A DNA stretch of 51,345 nucleotides, taken from contig MU266534.1 in NCBI GenBank assembly GCA_021014945.1, forward strand, positions 1 to 51,345, in the 5' to 3' direction. The notes under the pieces were generated by a model. That model searched no databases and was not told the DNA's origin. It saw nothing but the letters and a program-made list of their open reading frames with translations. Origin of the DNA: Leucogyrophana mollusca. Its lineage: Eukaryota; Basidiomycota; Agaricomycetes; Boletales. The position numbers and the translations under genes are program-made. Of this stretch, positions 21,412-35,006 are shown in pieces. How positions within the stretch are numbered: the stretch's first letter is position 1; the number at the start of each line of letters is the position of its first letter.

Positions 21412-23210
21412 ATGCCTCCGAAACTAAGATCAAAAATCGCCTGTGCTTTGACGCCATCGCAAACAATGAGCACGGCTATTTCGACGTCTTCGGTGATGAC
21501 GTCCACGGCCGTACTCGGAAAGCGCAAGGCAGCTTTAGTTCTTCATCTCTCGTCAGCGTCAGAATGCGAGCTTCCCGCCAAGAAAGCCCGTCACCGATGC
21601 ACATACCCCGGCTGCACAAAATCATACACTAAACCATGTCGCCTCGCAGAGCACACAAGGTCACATACCGGAGAACGCCCTTTCATCTGTACGGTTTGCC
21701 AAAAATCCTACCTCCGTGAATCCCACCTCCAGGCCCACTCACAATCTCATAAGCCCGAGTCCGAACGTCCTCTCGTGTGTACCACATGTGAGAAGCGCTT
21801 CTGGACGCTGCAGCATCTGCACATACACGAGGCTATTCACAGCGGTGCAAAGACCTACGCTGTGCGTTTGTTCGCTGTCGTATGATGAGTTAGGCCTGAC
21901 CCGAACCGTAGTGCACCAAAGCTTCATGTGACAAAGTTTTCGCAAAACATCACCAACTACGCGATCATCTGTGCACAGTGCACGCGCCTCCAGGCACTAA
22001 ACCATACCAGTGCACGCACGACGCGTGTGCCAAATCGTTCGCAACCAACCAAAAGCTGCGCGCCCATCTTAAGACACACGATGGTATGCTCAATATTGTC
22101 ATTATTTTGCTATCCTTAATCCCGTATACAGACAAACGTTACACCTGCTCGCATACCGCCTGCCTCCCCTCCACATCCTCATCCCAACCAACCAATTTCT
22201 ACGCTACCTGGTCAGCCCTCCAATCACACATTCGTACCGCCCACCCTCCCACTTGCACCACCTGCGACCGCACCTTCGCATCGCATGCTAACCTCCGCGC
22301 TCATGCCAAGTTACATGAGCAAAAAGAAGTCGAGCACCTGCTCGGAGACCATGAAGAGGACGAGGGGGACGAGGGCGAGCGGAAGCGCAAGAAGAGACGA
22401 GGTGGCGAGGTAGGAAGAGACTGGAAATGCGATTTTTCAGAGTGCGGGAAGGATTTTAAGTCGGTGTGTTCTATTTAACCTTTTATATTACCTTTCCCCC
22501 CTCCTTCTCATGTTGTTTCAATTTATCGTTACCCGTCTAACCGTCCCCTGCAGAAAAAAGCCCTCACAACCCACCACAAAATCACCCACCTCGGCCGACG
22601 CGACCACATATGTCCTCACGCGCATTGTACGAGCGCCTTCGGATACAAACATCTCCTTCAGCGTCATCTTGCCAAGATACATTCGTCCCCCACGCACAAT
22701 TCCTCTATCTCTAATCCTGCGCCCCCTTCTGCGCAAATGGCACGCGACGATTCCACCTCAGAAACCGATCCCGAGCCCGAAACTGACGCTGATGTCGATA
22801 AGCCATTAGATGACGACCAAGACGACCCCACCGCGTTCAAGTTCGACATCGATCTAATCACAGGAAAATTCTATGCGCAATCTCACAGCGCAAAGCCTAA
22901 CTCGAAACACATACACTGCCCGTGGCCAGATGTCGCTGGGCTTCTACCAGACGCCACTGGGGCTTTTCCGCAGTCACATACAGAAATGCCAATGGGCTCG
23001 TCTTCTCAAAATTCGCGTCTCTCTTCCCAGATAGCAGTCGCGGACCCGGGGTCGCATGCACATGCATCCACACGGCCATGTGCACACGTCCTCACACGGG
23101 CGTACGACCTGCGCCGACACCTCCGTGCTGAGCACGGCCTCGACGTCGATAAAGATGTCGTCGATAGTTGGGTGCGCAGACGGGGAAGGGGCTGTGCACA
23201 ATGCTCGTGA
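21412..23210 (+). CDS. TFIIIA-like multi-C2H2 zinc-finger protein
   Basis: Exons 21412-21861, 21912-22083, 22132-22463 and 22554-23210. About ten C2H2 fingers in the TFIIIA style: CTYPGCTKSYTKPCRLAEH-x3-H, CTVCQKSYLRESHLQAH, CTTCEKRFWTLQHLHIH, CTKASCDKVFAKHHQLRDH (split by intron 1), CTHDACAKSFATNQKLRAH, a long-loop sixth finger, CTTCDRTFASHANLRAH, CDFSECGKDFKS...H (split by intron 3), CPHAHCTSAFGYKHLLQRH and a last CAHVLTRAYDLRRHLRAEH. A basic linker KRKKRR after finger 7 is a likely NLS, and an acidic segment precedes the final finger. This architecture is that of TFIIIA, which binds the internal control region of 5S rRNA genes for Pol III. The end of the last exon may hide another intron (the stretch around 22975-23050 is not finger-like). 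Start could also be the Met at 21466. Confidence 0.8.
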
Positions 23211-23945
23211 TACACCATTCTGAATCCAGTGGTGTAGTTCCACTTGCAATATCTGTCTCTCTTCGCTCAAACATCCATACCCACCGTATAAACGTCTAGA
23301 TCTACGCTATTTGCTCCCATTTAATCATGATCGCCCTTGCTTTGTCCTCTCACTCGCTTTCCGGCCGTTAGCCACCATGTTGTGCGTTCCTTCATCGCAA
23401 TGTATCCCAGCAGCTAAGACGAGCCCCCTGTCGATCCTTCTATTCGATGAGGTCGCTGAACATAGGTACGTGCCACGCGCCGTTTGGCCTCAGCCTGACC
23501 CTGTCACGAGTGAGGATTGCCTCACCCTTGTGCTTGGGAGTGATCAGTCGCCCAACTCAACTGTTCGGCGACTAAACCTCATGCAGAAGTGTGGAATCAC
23601 CTGAATGTTACGTTATCGGCCGTTTCTTTACAGTAACTCGCTTCACTGTACTGAGGTTTCGTCACTTAGCCACGGGTCTTCTCGATAGGACATAGACCGT
23701 TCAACTCCTTGGGGACATCGAGCCATCTGGATCCATTCATATGATGTCATCTTCCTAAAGGTGCGCCAGACGTTGCCTTGCGGCCTGCTCGTAACAGAAG
23801 GTGACCTGCGGTATTTACCTGTAGATCCCCATTTTCGATATCTACCCTAACACCGATCGATTCCCTTTTAGATGTCAGGGCCTGGGTATAAATGCATCTG
23901 ATCATTCTGTCAGATTCTCTACCCCATCCCCCACTACCTACAGCA
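23211..23945. other. intergenic
   Basis: An open frame at 23311-23604 (plus) lacks motifs. Probably the terminator of the zinc-finger gene and the promoter of the reductase. Confidence 0.4.
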
Positions 23946-25445
<1,500 letters not shown>

Positions 25446-26048
25446 CCTATTGGTCATGCACTAGTTACTCTGCGGTGTATTCTTGGTGCATCTTCCAGTT
25501 CTCTGCACGATGTAGCTGCAGGGGCTGCCTACATGTTTTGGGACTTGACAATGATTTTAAAACGAAAGAAGCAGATCCCGCATTCTACGCTAACGTCAGA
25601 GAAGGTAGCGTCAGTGGCGAAAAACGTCGTTCTGTAGACCCTCTTTTCAAGGCAGAGTGGCTCTGCAGATTCCGCACGCTAGTGGTCGGCCCCTCCAAGG
25701 CCTCGCCACTCATGGCTTCCGAGAAACAGCCTCCTCGGAAACCCCGCGCGATTCCCAAGTCCGTCATTGGGAGTGAGTATTATTCCAAAGAGTTCACAGA
25801 TTGGCGGCGCAGCATCTGCTAGTATTACCTAGCCAAACTCGAGCACTAGTAGAGTATTTGTTCCGCACCACTGTGTCCCACCCCACCGATAGAGATCCCG
25901 CCGAGAGTGTCATAAACAAAGCACAGAGTCACGTGCGAAGTACGCGAGCGTGACACCGACGCGTTATGTCACCAATAGAGTGACTTTACGCGTGGACCAC
26001 TAAAGTAACGTTGATTTCTTTAATTTCGTCGACTAGGTTGACTGCGAT
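25446..26048. other. intergenic
   Basis: Contains the end of a plus frame reading ASEKQPPRKPRAIPKSVIG that I cannot place. The region probably covers the promoter of the AT-hook gene. Confidence 0.4.
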
Positions 26049-29030
26049 ATGGCGACGATGCTCCCTCTGCGAGTGCTGTATACAGTCAACAGCTCGCCGC
26101 AATATATACTTGCAAGATCACCGTCCAGCGTGGCAGTGACACCCTCGCAATCACTAAACCACGCATCGACCCCGCTCAAAGGATGCCTCGTTGCCATTTG
26201 TAACTCCAGGTAGGTGAATACCCTTTGGATCCGCAGGTGCATATCAATCTAATGGATGCGCAGCCCGGACCTCCTCCTGGACTCGTCCCGGGATTTTTCC
26301 ATCTACGTCCTCGACCCTCTCGAGTCGACACACATGCCGTCCTCTTCCTCGAACCCGTCATCCGCCGTCGCCGTCGCACTCGGTCTCATGTCCTGGGCTC
26401 TTGCAACTGACCAAGCAGATCCTGTCCTAGTTACAGGTACAATAACTACGCTCCCCACAGGTACACAGGCACTCGAAGTCGTGTTCGCTCTCAGAGAGGT
26501 GAGCCTTATTACTTGGACTGGTTGCGCCGTCAGTTAATATCTGGTGTAGACTAAACATATCCATAAATCCTCCCTCTCTCACGCGCTCGATTCGTGGAAT
26601 CATATCGGTACGACAAATGAGCCCCGTCCCTCTTCGTCCCAAGCGCAGCCTCAGCCTCAGTGTCAACCCGCCCCCCTCACCAAGTCCGCTGACTTCCCCG
26701 AGGTCTACATTGGTCCTCCAAAACGACCCCGAGGTCGCCCAGAGGTACCCAAGAAACCCAAAACGAAGAAGCCATCAGCTCGTCCTGGTGGATCACCTTT
26801 TATATGTGCACCCCTCACTCGGCAGCCCGATGCCATTCAAGCTCAGCAGTCCGAAGCCCCGTTATCTCATCAGAACCAAGTACAGGCCCTCCTCTCCGCC
26901 CTCGCCTCCGTGGACTCCGCGTCTAACACTCTAGGGTCTACCAGCACCAGCCCAGGCAATCCAGCCTTGATGAACGCCCTTAAAGAGCTCCTCGCCAGCG
27001 CTTACCTTCCTAGCCAGCCCCCGCCCCACGCGCAATCCCAGGCCAACGCCCTCCAGCCCGTTTCGCACAACACTGCACACGACGACGACATTGTTGTCCT
27101 CGAAAAAGAGAGCGTAGACCTAACCGCGTTCCGACGGCGCACAGAGCGTGCCGAGGATTCGGCTCCACCACACATCTCCACCAGTAGCGGTCCCAAGGAC
27201 TCTATTAGTGGTATAAAGGACAAGGAAAATGAACCTTCCTCGTCCTCGTCACTGATCAGGAAACGCACCCTCAGCGAGTTCATGGCAGAGCAAGAAGGTG
27301 AGAGCAGGAACAGCAAACGTTCCTCGCATACCCACCGGCACAGGAAGAGCTCGGGCGAGCACAGGGACAGGAACACTGGGGACCACAGGACGACGCATAG
27401 GAGGAGCTCTGGGCACGTGCGCTCGGATTTGGACGTCCATGGCCACCCGCGAGTCCCCCCTGGTCATGGTCATAGTCATTCTGATTCAGGTTACGCGCAG
27501 TCCTCGCCCCCAAGACAACTGTTCCGCGCCACGTCCGAGTCTGAATCGTCCGTTGCGCCAGCGTCGTCTCAATCATCCGCCACGTCCCAATCTTCCCGGT
27601 CGTCCCACGTATCTCAAGCATCGTCGTCCTCCGCATGCACATCAACAACTATAACACCAGCCCCGTCCTCTTCCACGCACCGCCCACCGCCCCAAAAACT
27701 GCAGTATATCCTGCCCGAGTGGGCCCGTACGAGCACAGCTACGCAACCTCGCCTCTCCAAGGAAGCAGAAGCGCGGCTCGCCAAAGAAGCCGAAGAACGG
27801 CTCGCTGAGAAGAAAAGGCGGGGTCGCCCGCCCAGGCAAACTCAACTTCGTACTCAGAAGACACTCACTCAAGCTGAGGTGCAGGGGATGCAAGTTCCCC
27901 CACCGAGAACCCAGGGCCACGTACAGAAGAAGACACACAAGACGCACAGCCTCCCCATCTTCGCATCGGATGTCACGCTCACCCCTTCCTCCCCCGAACG
28001 TACGAATGTACTCCTCCCACCTAGCACGCCACCACGTAAACCCCGCTCTGCGGCGTTCAGCCCCAAATCCTCGACCTCATTGTTCGGCTCCAAGTCCCCA
28101 TCTTCGCTGTTTAGCCCCAACTCCCCTTCCTCACTCTTCAGTCCGACGTCCCCTCTATTTAGCCGCACCCCCCGCGCAAAGCAGAACGTGTCTCCTCTGC
28201 GCAGGAGCACTACAGCTAGCCATCCGAGTGCGCTGTCCCCCCTCCGCAACAAATCATCTCCTCTACGCAGAAGTGCTACACAAGGATCTCCCCTCCGCGC
28301 GCGTAGCTCGCCTCGAACTAGTTCCTTCCTGCAAGGTAGTTCCTCGCCTCCGCTGCGCCACACACCTCGGTCCCAATGGACGCGCGTGAATGAAGAACGA
28401 GCAGACCAACACGATGAGGAGGATAGGCTCAGCAAAGAGCTAGACGACGCGCTCCTCGGGCTCGATGTGCCTCGACTGGACTTCCACGAGCGCCAGAAAA
28501 GTGAGGGCGACCCTTCTGTCGCTGATCACGCCCACGCGCACGATCCCCTCTCGAGCCCCCTCCCGCCCTCCTCCCCACTCCCCCCAACGAGTCCCTCCCT
28601 CCTCCCTTCTGACCTTCCAGAGTCAGACACGCACCTGTCTGACTCGGACGCATTTGACCTCCCTGAGTCCGATGCGTTCCTCTCTGACTCAGATGGTCTA
28701 TACGACCCCCCCTCAAACTGGGTTTCCTCGTCCGAAGACGATCTAGACTTCGCCGCCCAGTTCGGTGACCTCGAGGACGTGTTCAGCGGGATTGACTTTT
28801 CTACTCCCCTTGACCTGCCGTCTCATGACACTCCCTCAGACAGTAGCGCACCGAATCTCCTTGCCGATATGGATTTCACAGAGTTTTGGGAGAGCATTAA
28901 GCCGCTTGTCGAGGCTTCTGGAGTAACAAACGGGAATCAGGCTGGAGAGATTGGTGTAAGTGCAGAACAGGTTGATCATGGAAAACTGGCACAAGATGTT
29001 CAGGCACTGTTGAGCGGGTGTTTGATGTGA
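26049..29030 (+). CDS. Spt21/Ams2-like AT-hook protein
   Basis: Exons 26049-26209, 26264-26498 and 26550-29030 give 958 aa. Residues about 1-135 (MATMLPLRVLYTVNSSPQYI, LKGCLVAICNSSPDLLLDSSRD-FSIYVLDPLE, LGLMSWAL, ALEVVFALRE) match my memory of the N-terminal domain of budding-yeast Spt21 and fission-yeast Ams2, regulators of histone-gene expression. Two AT-hooks follow, RPRGRP at about 191-196 and RRGRPPR at about 555. The rest is low complexity: Ser/Arg/His-rich stretches, a helical KEAEARLAKEAEERLAEKK beside the second hook, SP-rich repeats (SLFSPNSPSSLFSPTSP) and an acidic tail with repeats of LPESD-x-LSDSD. The SP/TP sites suggest CDK or MAPK control. No GATA finger as in Ams2 was found. 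Nuclear DNA-binding is likely; the target genes are inferred. Confidence 0.68.
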
Positions 29031-29243
29031 TGCGGCCATGCTGGCACTCCCCGCTGTTCTATCCGTATAATACTTGGTCAATAGTGTACTGTATATTCAA
29101 TAACTGTTGTTCAATCTCACATCCCGGTCGTGATCCATCAAGACCTACCCGTCCAGGCCCTCCAGGGGTATCAACAAGCAAGCAAACTACTAATGTAAAA
29201 ACACATAACAAGACACCCGAAAACCACATCCACACGTTCATGA
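29031..29243. other. convergent intergenic spacer
   Basis: About 210 bp between the stops of the AT-hook gene (plus) and the Spa2-like gene (minus). No feature beyond AT-rich 3' ends. Confidence 0.5.
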
Positions 29244-32200
29244 TCATAGTTTCATCAGCCCCTTCATCGCGTTAGCAACAGCAAAGCTTGACTTTGCCAT
29301 AATCTGCCTCGACTCCTTCGTCACCTCCGGTAACGCCTGCACCTCGCTCAGCTTCTTCGCATGGTCGCCCAGCTCGCGCAAAATATCGCTGCCCTGCAGC
29401 GCTGATGCAGGAGGAAGATTGTCGCTGCACACAGCGACGATGCTCGACACGATGGTGATGATTTGCGTTAAATTCTCGTTTAGTGTCGGGGATGGAACTG
29501 GACTGCGGACGCCGGAGAGGACACTTTGGATGGCATACACGATGGACTCGGTTTGGGCTTCTAGGTATGGCTGAATCGCATTTCAGATCAAAGTCAGTCA
29601 GATAGGTTAGGACAGCCGCGCAAAAAGCGCACCTTGAGCTCAGACCAAGCATCTTCTGAGCCTTCCGGCGCAGTTGAATCATCGCTTACCATGCCCGTGC
29701 CGCTACCAGGCATAGGCGACCGGTCAAATATCGGCGGTGGCGAGTTCGTGTGCGAGCTCGACGGTTCCGAGGGTGGCCGGCGGTTCATTGCCTCCGTGAA
29801 CCGCGATGTAGCAGGCAGAGGAGGGGAATAATCATCCGACCGCTTTGAGCTCGTAGATCCTTTTCGATCATGAGGAGACGACCTCATTTCGTCAATAGAG
29901 CGCAGCGAAGGTGCGAACGCTGCGGGTTGTGAAGAGCTGGCGATAGGGGCCGAGAACTCCTCTTGTTCGTTCCGGCTTGCTTTCCGTATGCACACCATTT
30001 TTGCGATTTCTGTGAGAGTGGCAGAGACGTGGCTCGCTGCGGCATCCAGCAGACTTACGGGGGACATCCCCGAGCTCGTTGCGTGCGTCTTTGACGCGGC
30101 GACGAGGTTCGTAAGCGTTGCTTCAGCACGCTCGCGCAGGGAGCGAAGATTATCAATGTCGACGTCGGCTCGTGTGGGCCGCTGTTCGTACGCACGGACG
30201 TCCTCGATGATCGCTGACATGGATGTGACCACTGCTTTCATAGGGGTGAGAACACGCGTGGGGGCGTTGGTTCGACCGGCTGTGAGAAGGCTATCGATGG
30301 CGGATACGAAAGCGGTAACATGGATGTCGAGGAGACCACCATCAGGAGACATCGGGAGCTGATCGTCCAACTTTGGCGTTTGCAAAAAGAGCTGGGACGT
30401 TGCTGATGCATGTGATAAAGAAATAACCAATGAGATTTCAGGTCGGACAAGAAAAGAAGGGGCAAGACAAGGAGTTCTAGGCGACGGAGATATTGCGCAC
30501 CTTTGACACTTCTCAGTTCCGTCTTCGCTTGCTCGTACTTGCGTTTGTATTCCTTCAGTTGGTTGTCAAGGTCGCGGATGACGATTAAATCCGAGTCTTT
30601 GGCCGTCATCAGTTCGTCGTTTCGACGAGAGAGGTCTGACAGTTCTGTCATGAGACCCTCCATGTCTGATCGGAGCTGATCGATGATTTCAGGATCGTCC
30701 TACCTACGGTGTCAGTGACAGGAATAACGCAGTGGATATCAAAGCCTACCCTCCCATGACCACCTTCTCGTTCCTCTTCAAGACGGTCGCAGCGGTCGCG
30801 GAGTATCTGGAGCTCCTCTTCGTCATCTTGAGCGCGGCGAGCTTCTCGCTCCTTCTCGCGTGTTCGCAGATCCCGGAGGTCATCGAGTTCCTTCTGCAAA
30901 GATCGCATCGCGGCTCCTTGTTCGTCAGCACGCTGCGATGCCAATACGTCAGGTGTGATGGAAACAATAAATAAATAAAAGGCCTCACCTTTCGGAAACC
31001 ATCTAGTTCTTCTTCTAGCTGCCGCATCCTCTTCTGGCCGTCTATCCACTGCTGCTCACGCTGCTCAGAGTTCCCAAGGTCCCGCTCCAGTCCCGCAATA
31101 CGGCTCTGCATGGTGGCGATCTTGAACTCATAATCCCGCCGTAGCCTCTCGTGTTCCTCGCCCCCGACACTCACTCGTCCACCCATCATCCTCGACCCGA
31201 TACCCACAGCGCCCGCTGACCGATCAGACGTTACCGACGTACGCCCAAGCGACACCTTATCATAATAATCATCACCGCTCCGAGTCCCGCCCCCGCCCTC
31301 ATCCTCATCCACGTCCGCCCCCCTGAGGCGTGCGCTTAAACCATTCAGCCCAGCCAAAGGGCTTCTCTGGTTAGAGTATTCTCCGCTCTCATGCTCCCCA
31401 TCAGTGACGCCATCAGTATCAACTTCCCTGCGTTCCTGAGATCGGTCCCGGTCGTCAACGGCCGTTCCCGAGCTATCCCTGATCTCCCGCCCATAGGGTA
31501 CCTCTATCTCTTCTTCGGCGATGGTGCTTTTGTTGGGGATGATCATCCCACTGGTAGCGGTAGCGCTCTGCGCGTTCGTCGTACCTGTTGAATCACTATG
31601 GATACTCGCAGAAGCGCTCGGTCGTCGGCCAAAGTCCCGCTCGCGGTCCTCGGAACGTCTAGTTGTGGTGTCTTGAGAGGCTTTTCGGCGAGAGGTATAG
31701 CTGTTCGACGTCTCTTCGCCAGATCTGCCCATCGCGCTGTATACGTCCTCACTGCGGCGTTCGCTTGCGATTTCATCGTCACTAGGCGCAGCTCTTCGCC
31801 TCCGGAACCCATCGTCGCTGGGCCTCTGGCCCAGTGAGCTCCCGCCATACCCACTGTCCATGCCCCTGTCCTCCGAGACCCGCCCCGAGCGCACACCCGG
31901 CGGCAAGGCAGGTACATCAGAGCGAGGAGAGGTGTGGAACTCGGGTGATGGCACGTCATCGTACGCAGAACCCGGAGAAGCAACACCAGCATCATCGTTC
32001 TGAAAGTGCATGAGAAGGACCCACGATGAGAAGTGGGTGAATCAAGCTCGAACCTCATCTTTGAACTCCGGATATCTTCGCGCTAGTTCAAAATATACGT
32101 CACTAGATAGATCTTCGAACCTCGACGTGGGTAGTGTGGCTAGTTTCTGTCGTGCCTGGTTTCTCTTGGGGTGAAAGTCATCGCGAACAGGTAGGAAGGG

Positions 32201-32662
32201 GACTACGATACACACGGCGAAGATGAGTGCGATCTAAGTGACGTTCATGCCCACAAAATATACCTTCGTTTTCGCTTGAGTTCTTCTTGCGACGGACGAG
32301 TTCATCGTAAACATCAGTCGATAACTCCTGGAATTGCTGCCTCGTAAGTCTCGTAAGTTTTTGTCTGGCCGTCGACCGCGAGTTTGCAGGAGCTATATAG
32401 AAGGCACAATAAACCAGAAATCACGATTAACTAGGGGAACTCCGAGGAACATACATTTCGCAAGATATGCAGCCAGGTAGCGTGACAGCTCATCAAAGTG
32501 AGTCCTTGCAATTACTCTCGGATCAAGCGAGGGCATTGCGGGGACATTGCCCTTCTCTTTAATGGGACGATAGGACTCGGTCCGATAGTTTGAAATCCCG
32601 GAAAATGTCGTAGGCGTAGGCGACGGAGCGCGGTTCGTCGACTGCGTGCGCCTCATTGACAT
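29244..32662 (-). CDS. Spa2-like polarisome scaffold (GIT1/SHD repeats, coiled coil)
   Basis: Multi-exon minus gene. Exon ends I could fix: 32662-32455, 32392 to about 32245, 32202-32054, 31999-30989, then several to 29244. The N-terminus holds two Spa2-homology repeats, ARQKLTRLTRQQFQELSTDV-YDELVRRK and ARQKLATLPTSRFEDLSSDV-YFELARRYPEF. A long Ser/Arg/Asp-rich linker follows, then a coiled coil from the 31100 region down to about 30500 (EYKRKYEQAKTELRS at its end). The C-terminal helical domain contains FVSAIDSLLTAGRTN and SIVYAIQSVLSGVRSP...AKSSFAVANAMKGLMKL, which fits the GIT/Spa2 C-terminal fold. Spa2 anchors MAPK modules and the formin-activating polarisome at hyphal tips. Start could be either Met of MSMRR. 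Gene looks intact. Confidence 0.83.
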
Positions 32663-33324
32663 TCTGTAGAGCTACGATGATTAAATCTCTTGCTGCAGAC
32701 GTCGTAAATGTGAAAGCGAAAGGTAAAGGCGGAAGGAGACCGCTGGCGGGATGCAAGGAGGCTCAGCTAATAGTCTTTGTGGACGATCGCAATGCTGCAA
32801 ACGCGTGCCCAGTTGTCGCCACCAATTGAATGACGACATTCCCACGCTGGTAAGTCTAAGTCTAAGTTGTTACGTCGATATAAATACTTGTGTCACTACT
32901 TAGTTTCAATCGTAAGTGAATCTCCTACATCCTGTTTGACTGTTCTCTTTTGCAAACCAGCTTATAGACGGGCCGTTGTCGGTACCTGTAGTGACGAGGA
33001 GCTAACATGGTCAGTCGATAACATCCAGTGTAGTGTTAGTTAGCAGAATTACAATTTCCGACAGGTTGACGAGGCTGCCCATTGTGAGGCAGGCTTTCCG
33101 GGGCTTTGAGATTTCGAATATACTTCGAAGCCAGAATTTACCCGTCCGGCGGGTCTCCAACGACGCCGGCCACTAGTGCCATATGCTTAATTTATATCAG
33201 ACCGTCTGATATCCCCCATGCGCTTCAGCGGGCTGCGGGTTCAAGCGCTCATGCTCACGGCTGTGCAGTTCACAGGACTGACAGCAAGCAGCGCCCGGAT
33301 TCTGATGCTCAGTTACGCACCACC
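32663..33324. other. divergent promoter region
   Basis: Between the Spa2-like gene (minus) and the membrane-protein gene (plus). A TATAAATA is present near 32880. No other site recognised. Confidence 0.45.
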
Positions 33325-34858
33325 ATGACCGGGACGCAAGCTGGTAGTGAGTCAGAACCCAGTTTTAACCTCGAAATCAACATGCATACCGAAGACTTTC
33401 CCCGCGAGTCTCTCGGTCGTGTCATTGTCAACTACGTCCCAAGCGTACTGATATTCCTCGGATTTATCATATTACCCGCTGCCCTTGTATGCCGCTGGAC
33501 TGGCCAGCTTTTCGACTTTGTTGGTAATTGGGGCTACCTCCCGATTTTCGTGGCTTTTGGGCCGACAACGCTGGGCTTTCTACTTCTCCATTGTCGAGCC
33601 CGTGTCCTCCAGTATTTGTTTCGTCCGTATTTGATACTGTTCTCATTAACTCATTCCACTTTAGTTCTGCATCCTGGAAGACGGTTGCTCGTCGCACTGG
33701 CTGGTTGTTGTTGCACAACGTCATGCTCCTCGCGCTCTTTATCACAGTTCCCTGGATCCCTATCCACATCATCCACATCAAAGTAACAGGTTGGCCCATC
33801 CTGCTGTTTGATCTAATATTTCTGTCTTTGGAGTGCTACTGCCTCCTCTGTTCATGGACATGGTACAGAAGATGTTGGTACGAAAAAGTCATAGTTTCTC
33901 AGAACGAGGAGCTGTATGTTCACCTTAGTACCTGTTAATTTTTCGAAATCCTGATTTGAATGTCGCAGATATGGCCATACTGTCTTCGTGTCGAGTCCGG
34001 TGCTCAAGCTCTGTGGCCATTATGTTATCATCATCCGCGATCACAAGTACGAGCTGCGCCTCGAAGCTAGTACTGGCAACCGACCTGTATTTAAAGATCG
34101 GCTTTTGCAGCCGGGTGAATCAGAAGAGCTCCGTAACGCGCCTGGGGCACACTGGTCTATCGTTGGTTGGACCAGACACGAGGATGCAGAGGTCCAAGCT
34201 GGTTTCAACGAGGTGATAGAAAAATTCGGCGTATACCATCGCTTGCGCAATAACTGTCGCCATTTCCTCCACGACGGATGCTCGGACATACTGGCGGTGC
34301 ATGCCGAAGATGATATGGTGATGACGGCAGGCACCTTGGATCTCAGTGCTCTCGTGCTGTTGTGGCTAACATGGAAATCCACCTCACGAGAACTCTATCG
34401 CTGGGGGTGGACTCAGTGGTATGGCCCAGGTACAGTGTTGCTCATCGGGCTTTCAGATAGAAAGGCTTCGCTAAACACCCTTTGCACCAGAGTGGGAATC
34501 ACACGCTGTTTCCGAGGTCGCCGACTCCGTACTACTAGAGGACCTCAAGGCATCAACACCAGACCCCCCTGATTGGCTCGCAGCAGTCATACCTGGGGTG
34601 TTGTGGGAGGATCGTCCCCGGCCCGACGACCGCTGGGTACCTACGTTCTACAGGATGCTGCTTCCGATTTGCTTCGTCATGCTGCTCGTCGGTTGGTTGA
34701 TATGGCGCCATACTACGACAGAGGTTCCGCGCTGGGACAAGATACCCATCGTGCTCACGGCCGGACTGTCTGGGATGGCGATTGTCGGTCTGATTTTTGC
34801 ACTGTGGCTCTGGGTAATGATGCTCCAGCGACCACGGAGCCCTAATGTAGCGCTATGA
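33325..34858 (+). CDS. multi-pass membrane protein with His ... NNCRHF motif (LRAT/PPPDE-like fold?)
   Basis: Exons 33325-33617, 33665-33913, 33969-34429 and 34491-34858 sum to 1371 nt (456 aa) in phase. Six hydrophobic segments: four in the first 175 residues (SVLIFLGFIILPAALV; YLPIFVAFGPTTLGFLLL; WLLLHNVMLLALFITV; ILLFDLIFLSLECYCLL) and two at the C-end (LLPICFVMLLVGWLIW; VLTAGLSGMAIVGLIFAL). Between them lies a soluble domain with LCGHYVIIIRDHKYELRLE (His about 198), HWSIVGWTRHED and FGVYHRLRNNCRHFLHDGCS (Cys about 278). An N-terminal His in a beta strand and a later N-C-x-H-F motif is the pattern of permuted papain-fold thiol enzymes such as LRAT, HRASLS and PPPDE/DeSI. The assignment is by motif only; I do not recognise a named family. 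Splice phases all agree. Confidence 0.75.
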
Positions 34859-35006
34859 CAGTCCCGTAGGCTGCTAGGTAGTCGAAAGTGGGGCGGGTTT
34901 CCTCCTTAGTTCCCGTGGTATCAGCTATCCCAATCATAATAGGTCATGATATTCTCAGCGTCACAAGCTCTGCGATATCAAGTACGTCAATATCCTCGCA
35001 ATAGCT
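34859..35006. other. convergent intergenic spacer
   Basis: Short 3'-3' spacer between the membrane-protein gene and the ketoacyl-CoA reductase. Nothing seen. Confidence 0.5.

Noticed and set aside
26617..26934. Separate 105-aa ORF before the AT-hook gene
   Set aside because: It is out of frame with exon 3 of the Spt21/Ams2-like gene, which reads through the same bases with AT-hook RPRGRP.
27298..28435. Several 100-190 aa ORFs on both strands
   Set aside because: All are shadows of the GC-rich, low-complexity AT-hook protein; only the plus frame starting in exon 3 shows domain content.
33235..33260. GGGTTCAAGCG as a tRNA T-arm (B box)
   Set aside because: No matching A box or cloverleaf at the right distance.
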